Positions 1 through 7,030 of a DNA stretch of 12,646 nucleotides are shown here, piece after piece; the stretch's first letter is position 1; each line of letters begins with the position of its first letter. Source of the DNA: Spirochaetes bacterium RIFOXYC1_FULL_54_7 (lineage in GTDB: Bacteria; Spirochaetota; Spirochaetia; Treponematales; UBA12059); the NCBI GenBank assembly GCA_001830645.1, contig MIBM01000050.1, positions 1,217-13,862 of the forward strand, given 5' to 3'. The notes under the pieces were generated by a model. It worked only from the letters and a program-made list of their open reading frames with translations, ran no database searches and was not told the DNA's origin. The translations under genes and the position numbers were made by a program.

Positions 1-296
1 AGACCCTCAAGGCCCATGAACGCCTTGGCAGGGCTACAGCTCGTTCATCCGCCACTCTTGTCTATTTCTATGGTGAAGAAACCCGGCATTCCTACGAGGC
101 GGCCGTGAAAGCCGGCGCGAATGCTGCCATGTTCCACTTTGACACCTTCGAACCTTTGTCTGCTGCGGTTAGCGCAGCGGTTAAACCCGGAGATCTCGTC
201 CTTCTGAAGGCAAGCCATTCCATGGCTCTTGAGAGGCTGGCAGAGCTACTGTCAATCGGCAAAGCAGCAGTGTCCGGAGGTCAGCATGTTTCTTGA
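1..296 (+). CDS. murF: MurF, UDP-N-acetylmuramoyl-tripeptide--D-Ala-D-Ala ligase (3' end only)
   Basis: Only the last ~97 codons are present; the reading frame enters at base 3 and stops at TGA 294-296. MurF is the cytosolic ATP-dependent ligase that adds D-Ala-D-Ala to UDP-MurNAc-tripeptide, the last soluble step of the peptidoglycan precursor pathway. The visible part matches the C-terminal Mur ligase domain: a Gly-Glu-Glu segment after a beta strand (LVYFYGEE), then an alternating helix region and the near-terminal block PGDLVLLKASHSMALERLAE, equivalent to the family's GD-x-VLVKGSR-x-x-x-ME element. The canonical Lys-Gly-Ser-Arg is here Lys-Ala-Ser-His, a modest departure. It overlaps mraY by 11 bp, the standard dcw order. 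The catalytic and ATP-binding regions lie outside the window, so MurE or another Mur ligase cannot be excluded from this fragment alone, but the neighbouring mraY strongly favours MurF. Confidence 0.88.
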   Translation, partial: TLKAHERLGRATARSSATLVYFYGEETRHSYEAAVKAGANAAMFHFDTFEPLSAAVSAAVKPGDLVLLKASHSMALERLAELLSIGKAAVSGGQHVS

Positions 297-1368
297 GTGG
301 ATCTATCCGCTGGTCCGGTATTTCTCACCCCTCAACGTCTTCCGTTATCTGACCTTCCGTTCCGCCTATGCGGCTGTAACGGCCCTGCTGGTGGCCTTCC
401 TGGCTGGCCCATATATCATAGAAAAGCTCAGGCATCTCAAGTTCGGCCAATCCGTTCGTGTGGATGGCCCCCAGTCCCATCTGGTCAAGACCGGAACACC
501 GACCATGGGTGGCTTTCTTATCCTGGCTTCCGTGGCCTCGGCTACGATCCTGTGGGTGGATTGGGGCAACCGTTATACCTGGATCTGCCTCGGTGCCATG
601 ATAGGCTTCGGAGCCGTTGGCTTCATGGATGACTGGATGAAGATAAAGCACAAGAATTCAGATGGTTTGTCGGCCAAGACCAAGCTGATTGGCCAGTTCA
701 TCGTGGCCCTTGCTGTGGCCATGTCCTTGTACCTTGATCCCACTCCGGACACCACCAAGCTGTACTTGCCTTTCTTCAAGAACGCTGTCATTGACCTTGG
801 GATCATGTGGATACCCCTGGCTGTGGTTTATATGATGGGTTGGTCCAACGCCGTAAACCTTTCCGATGGACTGGACGGGCTGGCTACAGGCCTGGTTATC
901 ATGGCTGTCATCGCTTTTTCGATTCTGACTTATCTTTCCGGGCGGGCCGACTGGTCCGAGTACCTGTCTATTCCGTATGTGCGCGGAGCCGGCGAGATGA
1001 CGGTCTTCAGTCTTGCACTATTAGGAGCCTGTGTTGGCTTCCTGTGGTTCAATGCCCACCCCGCCGAGATATTCATGGGTGATGTAGGCTCCCTGAGCCT
1101 GGGCGGTATTCTGGCCGTGATGGCCTTGATAGTAAAAAAAGAAGTCCTGCTCTTTGTCGTGGGTGGGGTTTTCATACTTGAAGAAGCATCGGTGATCATG
1201 CAGGTGCTGTACTACAAGGCCACCAAGGGCAAACGGATCTTCCGCATGGCTCCCTTGCATCATCATTTTGAATTGTCCGGATGGAAAGAGACCAAGGTTG
1301 TGACCAGATTCTGGATACTGGGTGGCTTGTTCGCAATCATCGCCCTTTCGACCTTGAAGATACAGTAG
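286..1368 (+). CDS. mraY: MraY, phospho-N-acetylmuramoyl-pentapeptide transferase
   Basis: Integral membrane enzyme that transfers phospho-MurNAc-pentapeptide from UDP to undecaprenyl phosphate, making lipid I. The ATG at 286 is chosen because GGAGG (276-280) sits 5 bp upstream; this gives 360 aa, the same length as the E. coli enzyme. Signature elements are in order: GTPTMGG (residues 70-76), the Asp-Asp pair D115/D116 in FMDDWMKIKHKNSDGLSAK, NLSDGLDGLATG (191-202), FMGDVGSLSLGG (263-274) with the third key acidic residue D266, and PLHHHFELSGWKE (323-335) with the HHH triad. About ten hydrophobic segments are visible. The reading frame is open further upstream to 229, but that part has no MraY similarity and lies within murF. 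It is followed after 5 bp by ftsW, so murD, which usually comes next, is not here. Confidence 0.98.
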   Translation: MFLEWIYPLVRYFSPLNVFRYLTFRSAYAAVTALLVAFLAGPYIIEKLRHLKFGQSVRVDGPQSHLVKTGTPTMGGFLILASVASATILWVDWGNRYTWICLGAMIGFGAVGFMDDWMKIKHKNSDGLSAKTKLIGQFIVALAVAMSLYLDPTPDTTKLYLPFFKNAVIDLGIMWIPLAVVYMMGWSNAVNLSDGLDGLATGLVIMAVIAFSILTYLSGRADWSEYLSIPYVRGAGEMTVFSLALLGACVGFLWFNAHPAEIFMGDVGSLSLGGILAVMALIVKKEVLLFVVGGVFILEEASVIMQVLYYKATKGKRIFRMAPLHHHFELSGWKETKVVTRFWILGGLFAIIALSTLKIQ

Positions 1369-1373
1369 AAAGG

Positions 1374-2537
1374 ATGAGCATTTTGGGTGGGTTCAGCATG
1401 GAACGGCCGTTGTCACGAGCCGGCGGAGACACAGTTATGCTCGCAGTCCTGTTCCTCCTCGGAGGTATCGGGCTAGCCAATCTTTACTCCGCTTCTTATG
1501 GCTTTGCCCTGTCCATCGAAAAACTGCCTGGCTACTTTGCCATGCGCCAGTTGCTCTGGTTCGTGCCTGCCATGGCCGTTTTCGGGCTCTGCTCCTTCGT
1601 TTCCCTGGACTACATCAAGAGGAATATCGGACTCCTTACCCTCGGAACCCTGATGTTGTTGCTGCTCCCCTTTGTCCCTGTTCTGGGTATAACCAAGAAT
1701 GGGGCCTCCCGGTGGTTCGGGTTTGCAGGTCTCATGCTGCAGCCCTCCGAATTATTCAAGCCGGTGATAATCCTGTATCTGGCCCATATACTAAGCAAAA
1801 AGGCTGACCGTCTGGCCGATGTGGTCAATGGTGTCATCCCTCCATTGCTGGTTGCCTTTGCTGGAGTGATCATTGTCTTGTTGCAGAATGATTTTTCCAG
1901 TGCCCTGCTGATTGGGATACTGGCGGTTATCATGTTCTGGGTTGCCAATGTGCCGCTGGTGTTTTTTGCTGCTCTTGGGTCCATAGGGCTTCCACTCGTG
2001 TCGCTTACTGTGCTTACCAGTGATTACCGGCTCAGACGGGTTCTGGCCTACCTGGCCCCGAAGCTGGACCCAGCAGATCTTTCTTATCAGGTAAATGCAT
2101 CCCTGCGGGCCATCAGGGCTGGTGGCTGGTGGGGCAAGGGCCTGGGCCAAGGCACCCTCAAGGTACGCAGCATACCCGAGGTTCAATCCGATTTTGTTTT
2201 TGCCGCCTGGGCAGAAGAGACAGGCTTTATGGGTGTCTTGTTGTTCACCGGTCTGTGGGTGCTGCTGATCCAGCGGGCCTTTGCAACTGCTTTCAAGGCC
2301 TCGGACAGCTATCGCTCCCACCTGGCCTTCGGCATGACCTGCTATCTTGCCATACAGACCCTGATCAATGTGATGGTGGTTTCGGGAGTGGCCCCTGCGA
2401 CCGGTATTCCCTTGCCGTTCTTTTCTTCTGGTGGCTCTTCGCTCTTGTCTGTCGCCGCTGCAGGCGGCTTCATCTACAATGTTTCAAGAAATGGCGCGGC
2501 TGTGGACGCGTCGGAAGGGCAAGTCAATCATGGCTGA
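1374..2537 (+). CDS. ftsW: FtsW, SEDS-family septal peptidoglycan glycosyltransferase
   Basis: Polytopic membrane protein (387 aa from this start) that polymerises lipid II glycan at the septum with its cognate class B PBP. Family motifs seen: NLYSASYGFA in the first membrane segment (residues 36-45), NGASRWFGFAGLMLQPSELFK (109-129, the NGA-RW...QPSE-K signature), LLQNDFSSALLIG (169-181), AIRAGGWWGKGLGQGTLK (246-263), PEVQSDFVFAAWAEETGFMG (268-287) whose Asp273 probably corresponds to the essential SEDS aspartate, and GVAPATGIPLPFFSSGGSSL (338-357). FtsW is preferred over RodA because of the dcw position and the divIB partner just downstream. The start is uncertain: ATG 1374 has an AGAAAGG tract directly abutting it, while ATG 1398 has a GGTGG-type site 7-8 bp upstream and would give 379 aa. 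1374 was kept because the extra residues lead into the FSMERP stretch. It overlaps divIB by 8 bp. Confidence 0.95.
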   Translation: MSILGGFSMERPLSRAGGDTVMLAVLFLLGGIGLANLYSASYGFALSIEKLPGYFAMRQLLWFVPAMAVFGLCSFVSLDYIKRNIGLLTLGTLMLLLLPFVPVLGITKNGASRWFGFAGLMLQPSELFKPVIILYLAHILSKKADRLADVVNGVIPPLLVAFAGVIIVLLQNDFSSALLIGILAVIMFWVANVPLVFFAALGSIGLPLVSLTVLTSDYRLRRVLAYLAPKLDPADLSYQVNASLRAIRAGGWWGKGLGQGTLKVRSIPEVQSDFVFAAWAEETGFMGVLLFTGLWVLLIQRAFATAFKASDSYRSHLAFGMTCYLAIQTLINVMVVSGVAPATGIPLPFFSSGGSSLLSVAAAGGFIYNVSRNGAAVDASEGQVNHG

Positions 2538-3429
2538 AATAGCCTTGTACGAACGGGATTATGCCTGGCGTGCAGGCACTGAATCGACAGAACGTCGGAC
2601 AGGATCCGGGGAAGCCTCATTTTCCGGTCGTAGGGAGGGGCGGCTGTTGTCAGAACCCCAGGCCGAGGCTGTAGTGCGGACTATGCTGGCCGCGGTTGCC
2701 GGGCTTGTCGTTTTTGCCCTGCTGGCCTTCCTGTTGGTGCTGCCGCTGACCCAGATCCGTGGATTTTCACTGCATGGGGGGCTTACCATCAGTGCTGACG
2801 AGGCTCGTGCCTGGTCAGGTTTGCCTGAGAAGGCACATTTTTTTACCGTTGATCCCGGAACCATTGCGACCAACCTCATGGCGCACCCCAAGATTGCCAT
2901 GGCAGGGGCTCGTCTGGCCTTTCCGAACCGCTTGATTGTCACGATAAGCGAACGTATCCCTGCTGCGGTCGTCTATGCCCGCACAGCCTCCGGCCGCATG
3001 GAAGCACATTGTGTGGATGCCGCTTCGGTTGTGTTTGCTCCAGCCAGTGAATATCCGGGGACAAGGGACCTGCCTGTCATCTCAGGAGTGGAGATACGGG
3101 GCCTGCGCTATGGTGTCAGCCTTGGCGGACCCTTTGCTGCCCTCATGACATCTCTTGCCGAAATCTCGGCGGCCGAACCTGCCCTGGTACGGGCAATCTC
3201 GGAGATTCGCATGATAGCCAGGGAAGGCTCCTTGCCCGAAATTATGCTGTATCCAGCCAATTACCGTCTTCCTGTAAGAATGCGTCCGGTATTGAACCCG
3301 GAGCTGCTCAAGTCTATGATGCTCGTCCTGGACGTCGTCGAAGGAAGGGGCCTGAGCTCTACCATCAGCGAACTGGATCTCAGAAGCGACACGTTCGTGT
3401 ACCGGACAAAGGAGGCCGTCTCTGGGTGA
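2530..3429 (+). CDS. ftsQ: DivIB/FtsQ, bitopic divisome protein with POTRA domain
   Basis: 299 aa cell-division protein that links cytoplasmic and outer-leaflet divisome parts and helps control septal synthesis. Architecture: a ~50-residue charged cytoplasmic N terminus, one membrane helix (about residues 52-73), then an extracytoplasmic POTRA-like domain (about 75-145) with the expected pattern: QIRGFSLHGGLTIS, a short FTVDPG turn, HPKIAMAGARLAFPNRLIV and the ISERIPAAVVYA strand. A beta domain follows, with LPVISGVEI (181-189) matching the LP-x-isG motif of FtsQ/DivIB. ATG 2530 is chosen because GGAAGGG (2514-2520) lies 9 bp upstream and because it gives a normal N terminus; the frame is open upstream to 2431 but lies inside ftsW there. 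It overlaps ftsW by 8 bp. Sequence conservation in this family is low; the assignment rests on fold pattern plus position between ftsW and ftsA. Confidence 0.9.
   Translation: MAEIALYERDYAWRAGTESTERRTGSGEASFSGRREGRLLSEPQAEAVVRTMLAAVAGLVVFALLAFLLVLPLTQIRGFSLHGGLTISADEARAWSGLPEKAHFFTVDPGTIATNLMAHPKIAMAGARLAFPNRLIVTISERIPAAVVYARTASGRMEAHCVDAASVVFAPASEYPGTRDLPVISGVEIRGLRYGVSLGGPFAALMTSLAEISAAEPALVRAISEIRMIAREGSLPEIMLYPANYRLPVRMRPVLNPELLKSMMLVLDVVEGRGLSSTISELDLRSDTFVYRTKEAVSG
3408..3415 (+). promoter_or_regulatory. Strong ribosome binding site deciding the ftsA start
   Basis: AAAGGAGG lies inside the last codons of divIB, 6 bp before CTG 3422 and 24 bp before GTG 3440. It is the best Shine-Dalgarno match I noticed in the window. 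Its spacing suits CTG 3422 and does not suit GTG 3440, so it supports the non-canonical start. Confidence 0.7.
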
Positions 3430-4675
3430 ACATATAATAGTGGGTCTCGACATTGGCACGTCCAAGACCTCCGCCGTGATCGGTGAATACAATGAAAACG
3501 GGATACTGGAGATTACCGGGGTAGGTGTTGCCCCAAGTACCGGCCTGCGCAAGGGAGTTGTGGTCAACATAGAAGCCACCTTGCAGTCGGTGGCCAAGGC
3601 GGTGGAAGCTGCAGAACTAATGTCCGGCCGGGAGGCAAAGGTCTGCTATGTCGGTGTAGCCGGCGCCAATGTCGAGGGTATCAATTCAAGAGGTGTGGTT
3701 GCGGTCACCGGCAAGGGCCGTGAGATCAGCCAGTCCGACATAGACAGGGTAATCGAAGCTGCCCGTGCGGTGGTCATACCTATGGACCGGGAAGTGCTCC
3801 ACGTCATTCCCCAGACCTTCATAGTGGATGACCAGAAGGGTATACGGAATCCTCTTGACATGATAGGCGTGCGGCTTGAGGCTGAGGTCCATATAATCAC
3901 CGGGTCGGTAACCACCGCCCAGAACATCGTGCGCTGTGTGAATCGGGCTGGTTTCAAGGTGGATGGCCTGATCCTCCAGAGTCTTGCATCTTCCAAGGCC
4001 GTGCTTTCTGCGGACGAGAAGGAGCTCGGTTGCCTACTGGTCGATCTTGGGGGCGGCACAACCGACGTGCTGCTGTTCTCCGATGGCGCGCCGTATTTCA
4101 GCGCCAGCGTCGGAGCAGGTGGTGCCCAGGTCACCAACGATCTTTCCATCATCCTCAATGTACCTATGGACACCGCAGAGCGCATCAAACGCGATTCAGG
4201 TTCGTGTTTTATGCCCCATGTTGAGATTGACGATCTGGTTGTGGTGCCGGGCGTCGGGGGCAGGCCTCCCCAGGAAGTGCCCCGTGCCCGGGTGGCGGGT
4301 GTAATCCAGCCGCGGATGGAAGAAATCTTCCGGCTGGTACGGGAACGGGTCGAATCCATGGGCTACTGGCGCCTCATAAAAGGTGGCGTGGTACTGACTG
4401 GGGGCGGAGCCCTCATGCCCGGCGCTGCTGATCTGGCCTACGAGGTCTTTGGCATTCCAGTGCGTACTGGTGCTCCAGCAGCTGTTGGCGGCCTGGTGGA
4501 GGAATACCGGAGTCCTGCGTTCTCGACTGCTGTCGGGCTGGTGATGATGGGTGCCGAGCGCCTGGCCCCAGAGGAAGTGGAGACGCGTCCGAGGTCCGGT
4601 GAAAAGCAGAAGCAGAAAACCAAATCCGGAGCCATACGCAAGGGGCTTGGAGACTGGTTCAAGGAGTTTTTCTGA
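3422..4675 (+). CDS. ftsA: FtsA, actin-like Z-ring membrane anchor (probable CTG start)
   Basis: Actin-fold ATPase that tethers FtsZ filaments to the membrane and recruits later divisome proteins. Motifs: phosphate-1 loop GLDIGTSK near the N terminus; the FtsA-specific 1C domain that follows; the second phosphate loop LLVDLGGGTTDVLLF; GGAQVTNDLSIILNVP and AERIKRDSG in subdomain 2B; the adenosine loop GGVVLTGGGALMPGA; and a basic linker ending in an amphipathic membrane-targeting helix GLGDWFKEFF. The only ATG/GTG-type start near the N terminus is GTG 3440, which would begin in the middle of the first beta strand and has no usable ribosome site. CTG 3422 has AAAGGAGG 6 bp upstream and restores the usual IIVGLDIGTSK lead-in; it gives 417 aa and an 8-bp overlap with divIB, the same overlap as ftsW-divIB. 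Function is certain; the start codon is inference. Confidence 0.95.
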   Translation: MGEHIIVGLDIGTSKTSAVIGEYNENGILEITGVGVAPSTGLRKGVVVNIEATLQSVAKAVEAAELMSGREAKVCYVGVAGANVEGINSRGVVAVTGKGREISQSDIDRVIEAARAVVIPMDREVLHVIPQTFIVDDQKGIRNPLDMIGVRLEAEVHIITGSVTTAQNIVRCVNRAGFKVDGLILQSLASSKAVLSADEKELGCLLVDLGGGTTDVLLFSDGAPYFSASVGAGGAQVTNDLSIILNVPMDTAERIKRDSGSCFMPHVEIDDLVVVPGVGGRPPQEVPRARVAGVIQPRMEEIFRLVRERVESMGYWRLIKGGVVLTGGGALMPGAADLAYEVFGIPVRTGAPAAVGGLVEEYRSPAFSTAVGLVMMGAERLAPEEVETRPRSGEKQKQKTKSGAIRKGLGDWFKEFF

Positions 4676-4724
4676 TATGTGATATCCGGTGCCATTCGTG
4701 GGGACGGGTGGAGCCGGAATGGGT

Positions 4725-4743
4725 GGGCCGGTTAACCCGGTCT
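4725..4743 (+). promoter_or_regulatory. Inverted repeat able to form a small hairpin upstream of ftsZ
   Basis: GGGCCGG pairs with CCGGTCT across a five-base loop (TTAAC): seven pairs, two of them G-U, with a strong CCGG/CCGG core. At DNA level it contains the perfect palindrome GGTTAACC (4730-4737). It sits about 52 bp before the ftsZ start and lacks a following T-run. It could be an operator, a leader hairpin or nothing. Confidence 0.35.
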
Positions 4744-4751
4744 GTATACAG
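4742..4751 (+). promoter_or_regulatory. Perfect 10-bp palindrome CTGTATACAG before ftsZ
   Basis: CTGTATACAG is its own reverse complement and lies 45 bp before the ftsZ ATG, next to the GGTTAACC palindrome. Palindromes of this size suit a dimeric regulator, and the central TATACA could serve as a -10 element, but no matching -35 is visible and no known operator is recognised. Confidence 0.3.
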
Positions 4752-4784
4752 GCTCTGACAGGCCGTTATCGAAGAAAAGGAATG

Positions 4785-4790
4785 GGGAGG
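4785..4790 (+). promoter_or_regulatory. Ribosome binding site of ftsZ
   Basis: GGGAGG within a purine-rich run (about 4784-4792) lies 5 bp before ATG 4796, consistent with efficient FtsZ synthesis and fixing that start. Confidence 0.7.
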
Positions 4791-4795
4791 GGATT

Positions 4796-6013
4796 ATGGA
4801 ACTCAGGCTCGTGGATGACAGCGAAGCGTTTCGCCGTCCAGAGGTGGCAATGCCGGCGTCGATGCAGGGTATGCCGGAAGCCAATCACACGGTAATCAAG
4901 GTCATAGGTGCCGGTGGTGGCGGATCGAATGCGGTCAACAGGATGATCGAGGTCGGTCTGCACAATGTGGACTTCATCGTCGCAAACACCGACCAGCAGG
5001 CCCTTGGCAAGTCCCGGGCAGCTACTCGCCTGGTACTGGGAGCCAAGGTTACCCATGGACTTGGAGCCGGTGGCAAACCGGAAATCGGCGAGAAGGCGGC
5101 CATGGAAGACCGTGCGGCCATAGCCTCGGCTCTGGAAGGCGCCGATATGGTCTTCATTACCGCAGGTATGGGTGGAGGCACCGGCACCGGTTCAGCACCG
5201 GTCATAGCCCAGATAGCCAAGGAACTCGGAGCCCTTACCGTAGCCGTTGTGACCAAACCCTTCGGCTTCGAAGGCAAGGTAAAGATGCGCCTGGCAGAAG
5301 AAGGCATAGAAAAACTCAGACAAGCGGTGGATACCCTCATCGTCATACCCAACCAGCACCTGATGAAGGTCGTAGAGAAGCGCACTCCCATCAAGGAAGC
5401 CTTCATGCTGGCTGACGATGTGTTGCGCCAGGGCGTCCAGGGCATATCCGACCTGATCACTGTGGCAGGGGACATCAACATCGACTTCGCCGATGTGAAC
5501 ACCGTTATGCATGGCCAGGGCGATGCCATAATGGGTGTGGGAACCGCTACCGGCGACAACCGCGCTGTAGAAGCTGCCGAAAAGGCCATTTCCAATCCTC
5601 TTCTGGAAGACGCCCGAATTGAAGGAGCCAGGAACATACTGGTCAATGTAACCGGCGGAGAGAACTTTACCCTGAGTGAATTCGAGGAGATTGTAACCAT
5701 CATCACCAACAGCGCCGATCCGGATGCCCTGGTGATTTCCGGCATAGTGAACAAGCCTGGCGACCACGATGAGGTCAGTGTCACGGTTATAGCCACTGGT
5801 TTCAACAGGGCCATCAAGCCCAGCACCGCCATTCCCCAGATCCGAAAGGAAACCAGAGCCGGGCTGGATGATTACCTTTCGGTTGACGAGTGGAAGAGCT
5901 TTGTCGAGCCGAAAGGCAAGGGGTACCTGATGGGTCGCAATGACGGTGATGATCTTGATATTCCTACTGTGCTGCGGGGCCGGCGTCCGGCAACCGAACG
6001 AAGCGAGGCCTGA
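4796..6013 (+). CDS. ftsZ: FtsZ, tubulin-like division GTPase
   Basis: Forms the cytoplasmic Z-ring scaffold for septation; GTP hydrolysis occurs between stacked subunits. 405 aa. Motifs: [13 protein letters not shown] (residues 38-50), ANTDQQAL (63-70), tubulin signature GGGTGTG (126-132), KPFGFEG (154-160), the helix [16 protein letters not shown] (206-221), and the T7 synergy loop NIDFAD (228-233) with catalytic acidic residues D230 and D233. The C-terminal domain has [13 protein letters not shown] linker leads to the conserved tail [13 protein letters not shown] (386-398), which normally binds FtsA; this fits with ftsA just upstream. About 30 residues precede the first core strand, somewhat long for FtsZ but supported by the ribosome site 5 bp before this ATG. 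The short acidic linker is also within normal range. Xer recombinase 1 follows after only 3 bp. Confidence 0.99.
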   Translation: MELRLVDDSEAFRRPEVAMPASMQGMPEANHTVIKVIGAGGGGSNAVNRMIEVGLHNVDFIVANTDQQALGKSRAATRLVLGAKVTHGLGAGGKPEIGEKAAMEDRAAIASALEGADMVFITAGMGGGTGTGSAPVIAQIAKELGALTVAVVTKPFGFEGKVKMRLAEEGIEKLRQAVDTLIVIPNQHLMKVVEKRTPIKEAFMLADDVLRQGVQGISDLITVAGDINIDFADVNTVMHGQGDAIMGVGTATGDNRAVEAAEKAISNPLLEDARIEGARNILVNVTGGENFTLSEFEEIVTIITNSADPDALVISGIVNKPGDHDEVSVTVIATGFNRAIKPSTAIPQIRKETRAGLDDYLSVDEWKSFVEPKGKGYLMGRNDGDDLDIPTVLRGRRPATERSEA

Positions 6014-6016
6014 TCC

Positions 6017-7030
6017 GTGACAGGCCGCGATCCCGTCAGCAGGTACGGCGCCTGGCTGCTGGCTGCACGGCGTCGATCTCCCCTCACCCTCGACGCATAC
6101 CTGCGGGAAGCGCGGCTGCTTGAGACGTGGCTGGCTGGACGGGCTGCGTCCCTGGAAGATGCGACAGCAAGTGATCTTCTTGAATATCTGGTGAACCGGA
6201 AAGTATCCGGAGTTGATTCAGCCCTGAAGTCCAGGACCATGGCACGCATACTGTCAGGCTTGCGTGGCCTGTTCCGCTTCATGCGCCAGGAAGGGCTGCG
6301 TACGGATGACCCCACCGAGCTTCTGGAGAGTCCGAGGCAGGAGCGATCCCTTCCTGATGTGATAAAGGCGGTAGACGTTGACCGCATGCTCGCAGCCATA
6401 GATGTGGGCAGCCCGGGTGGCCTGCGTGACCGTGCCCTGTTCGAACTCATCTATTCCTGCGGCCTGCGCATTTCAGAAGCCGCTTCCCTGAGCTTCGGCA
6501 TGCTCTTCCTGAGTGAGCGCATGATCCGGGTTACCGGCAAGCGCCGGAAGGAACGCATCATACCCTTCGGCGAAGAAGCGGCGCGCTGGCTTTCCACCTA
6601 TCTGGCAGAAGGCCGGCCTGCTCTTGAGCGTAGTCCGAGGAGTGATCGAATCTTCCTGAACCGGTCCGGTCGTGGCATCTCCAGGAAAGGAATCTGGAAG
6701 CGTTTCTCCGAACTGCGGCTGATCAGCGGGGTGGATGGGAAGGTGCATACGCTCAGGCATTCCTTTGCCACCCATCTGCTGGCTGGAGGGGCTGATCTCC
6801 GCACAGTCCAGGAACTCCTGGGTCATGCAGACATCTCTACCACCCAGATATACACCCATGTGGACGCCGACGATCTTGGCAGGGCCCATGCTGATTTCTT
6901 CCCTTCCTCCGGACGGAGGCGAAGGGACTTTACCGACGGTTCAATTGCTGATTTTTCTGGCGATTTCACAGGGGATTCCGCAGGCGGGCTTGATCCCGGG
7001 CTCGTCGATATGGGCAGGGGGACTTTATGA
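6017..7030 (+). CDS. Xer-type tyrosine recombinase 1 with C-terminal extension
   Basis: 337 aa member of the XerC/XerD family, which resolves chromosome dimers at dif beside the septum. The N-terminal SAM-like core-binding domain covers about residues 1-100. The catalytic domain has the full set: R151 (SCGLRISEA), K175 (VTGKRRKER), H244-x-x-R247 ([12 protein letters not shown]), H270 (LLGHADIS) and nucleophile Y279 (TTQIYTHVD). It should therefore be active. Typical XerC/D proteins are near 300 aa; this one carries about 38 further residues (300-337), first an Arg-rich run, then a low-complexity Asp/Gly/Ser/Phe stretch. The start is GTG 6017, 3 bp after ftsZ, with GAGG at 6005-6008. It shares an ATGA overlap with the lipoprotein gene. 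Whether it is the XerC or the XerD partner cannot be decided from motifs; it may pair with the second Xer at 10869. A stand-alone integrase is less likely because no mobile element is present. Confidence 0.93.
   Translation: MTGRDPVSRYGAWLLAARRRSPLTLDAYLREARLLETWLAGRAASLEDATASDLLEYLVNRKVSGVDSALKSRTMARILSGLRGLFRFMRQEGLRTDDPTELLESPRQERSLPDVIKAVDVDRMLAAIDVGSPGGLRDRALFELIYSCGLRISEAASLSFGMLFLSERMIRVTGKRRKERIIPFGEEAARWLSTYLAEGRPALERSPRSDRIFLNRSGRGISRKGIWKRFSELRLISGVDGKVHTLRHSFATHLLAGGADLRTVQELLGHADISTTQIYTHVDADDLGRAHADFFPSSGRRRRDFTDGSIADFSGDFTGDSAGGLDPGLVDMGRGTL

Larger units (their letters stand above)
4676..4795 (+). other. ftsA-ftsZ intergenic region, the largest gap in the window
   Basis: 120 bp without a supported gene. 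It begins with the near-repeat TGATATGTGATAT spanning the ftsA stop, holds a hairpin at 4725-4743 and a perfect palindrome at 4742-4751, and ends with the ftsZ ribosome site. I could not find a convincing -35/-10 pair: TATACA at 4745-4750 resembles a -10 box but has no TTGACA-like partner at the right distance. There is no T-tract after the hairpin, so it is not an ordinary intrinsic terminator. An ftsZ-specific promoter or a translational control element here is plausible but unproven. Confidence 0.6.

Noticed and set aside
3646..4359. 237-codon open frame on the minus strand within ftsA
   Set aside because: Antisense shadow of ftsA with Ser/Arg/Thr-rich composition and no ribosome site or motif of note.
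4725..4743. Rho-independent terminator after ftsA
   Set aside because: A hairpin can form but it includes two G-U pairs and is followed by CTGTATACAG rather than a T-run.
4722..4750. Sigma-70 promoter before ftsZ with TATACA as -10
   Set aside because: The bases about 17 bp upstream (GGTGGG) do not resemble TTGACA and there is no proper extended -10, so it was not called.
4689..4895. Possible small gene in the ftsA-ftsZ gap running into ftsZ
   Set aside because: Most of the frame overlaps the ftsZ start out of frame, no ribosome site precedes it, and the translation shows no structure; the gap is better read as regulatory.
4885..5832. 315-codon open frame on the minus strand within ftsZ
   Set aside because: Antisense to a certain ftsZ; low-complexity Ser/Ala/Thr/Pro translation without domain features. 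A shadow frame.
6017..7030. Xer recombinase 1 as the integrase of a mobile element
   Set aside because: No direct repeats, tRNA target, excisionase, phage or transposon genes nearby; the gene is 3 bp after ftsZ and overlaps the next gene, as expected for a resident Xer protein.
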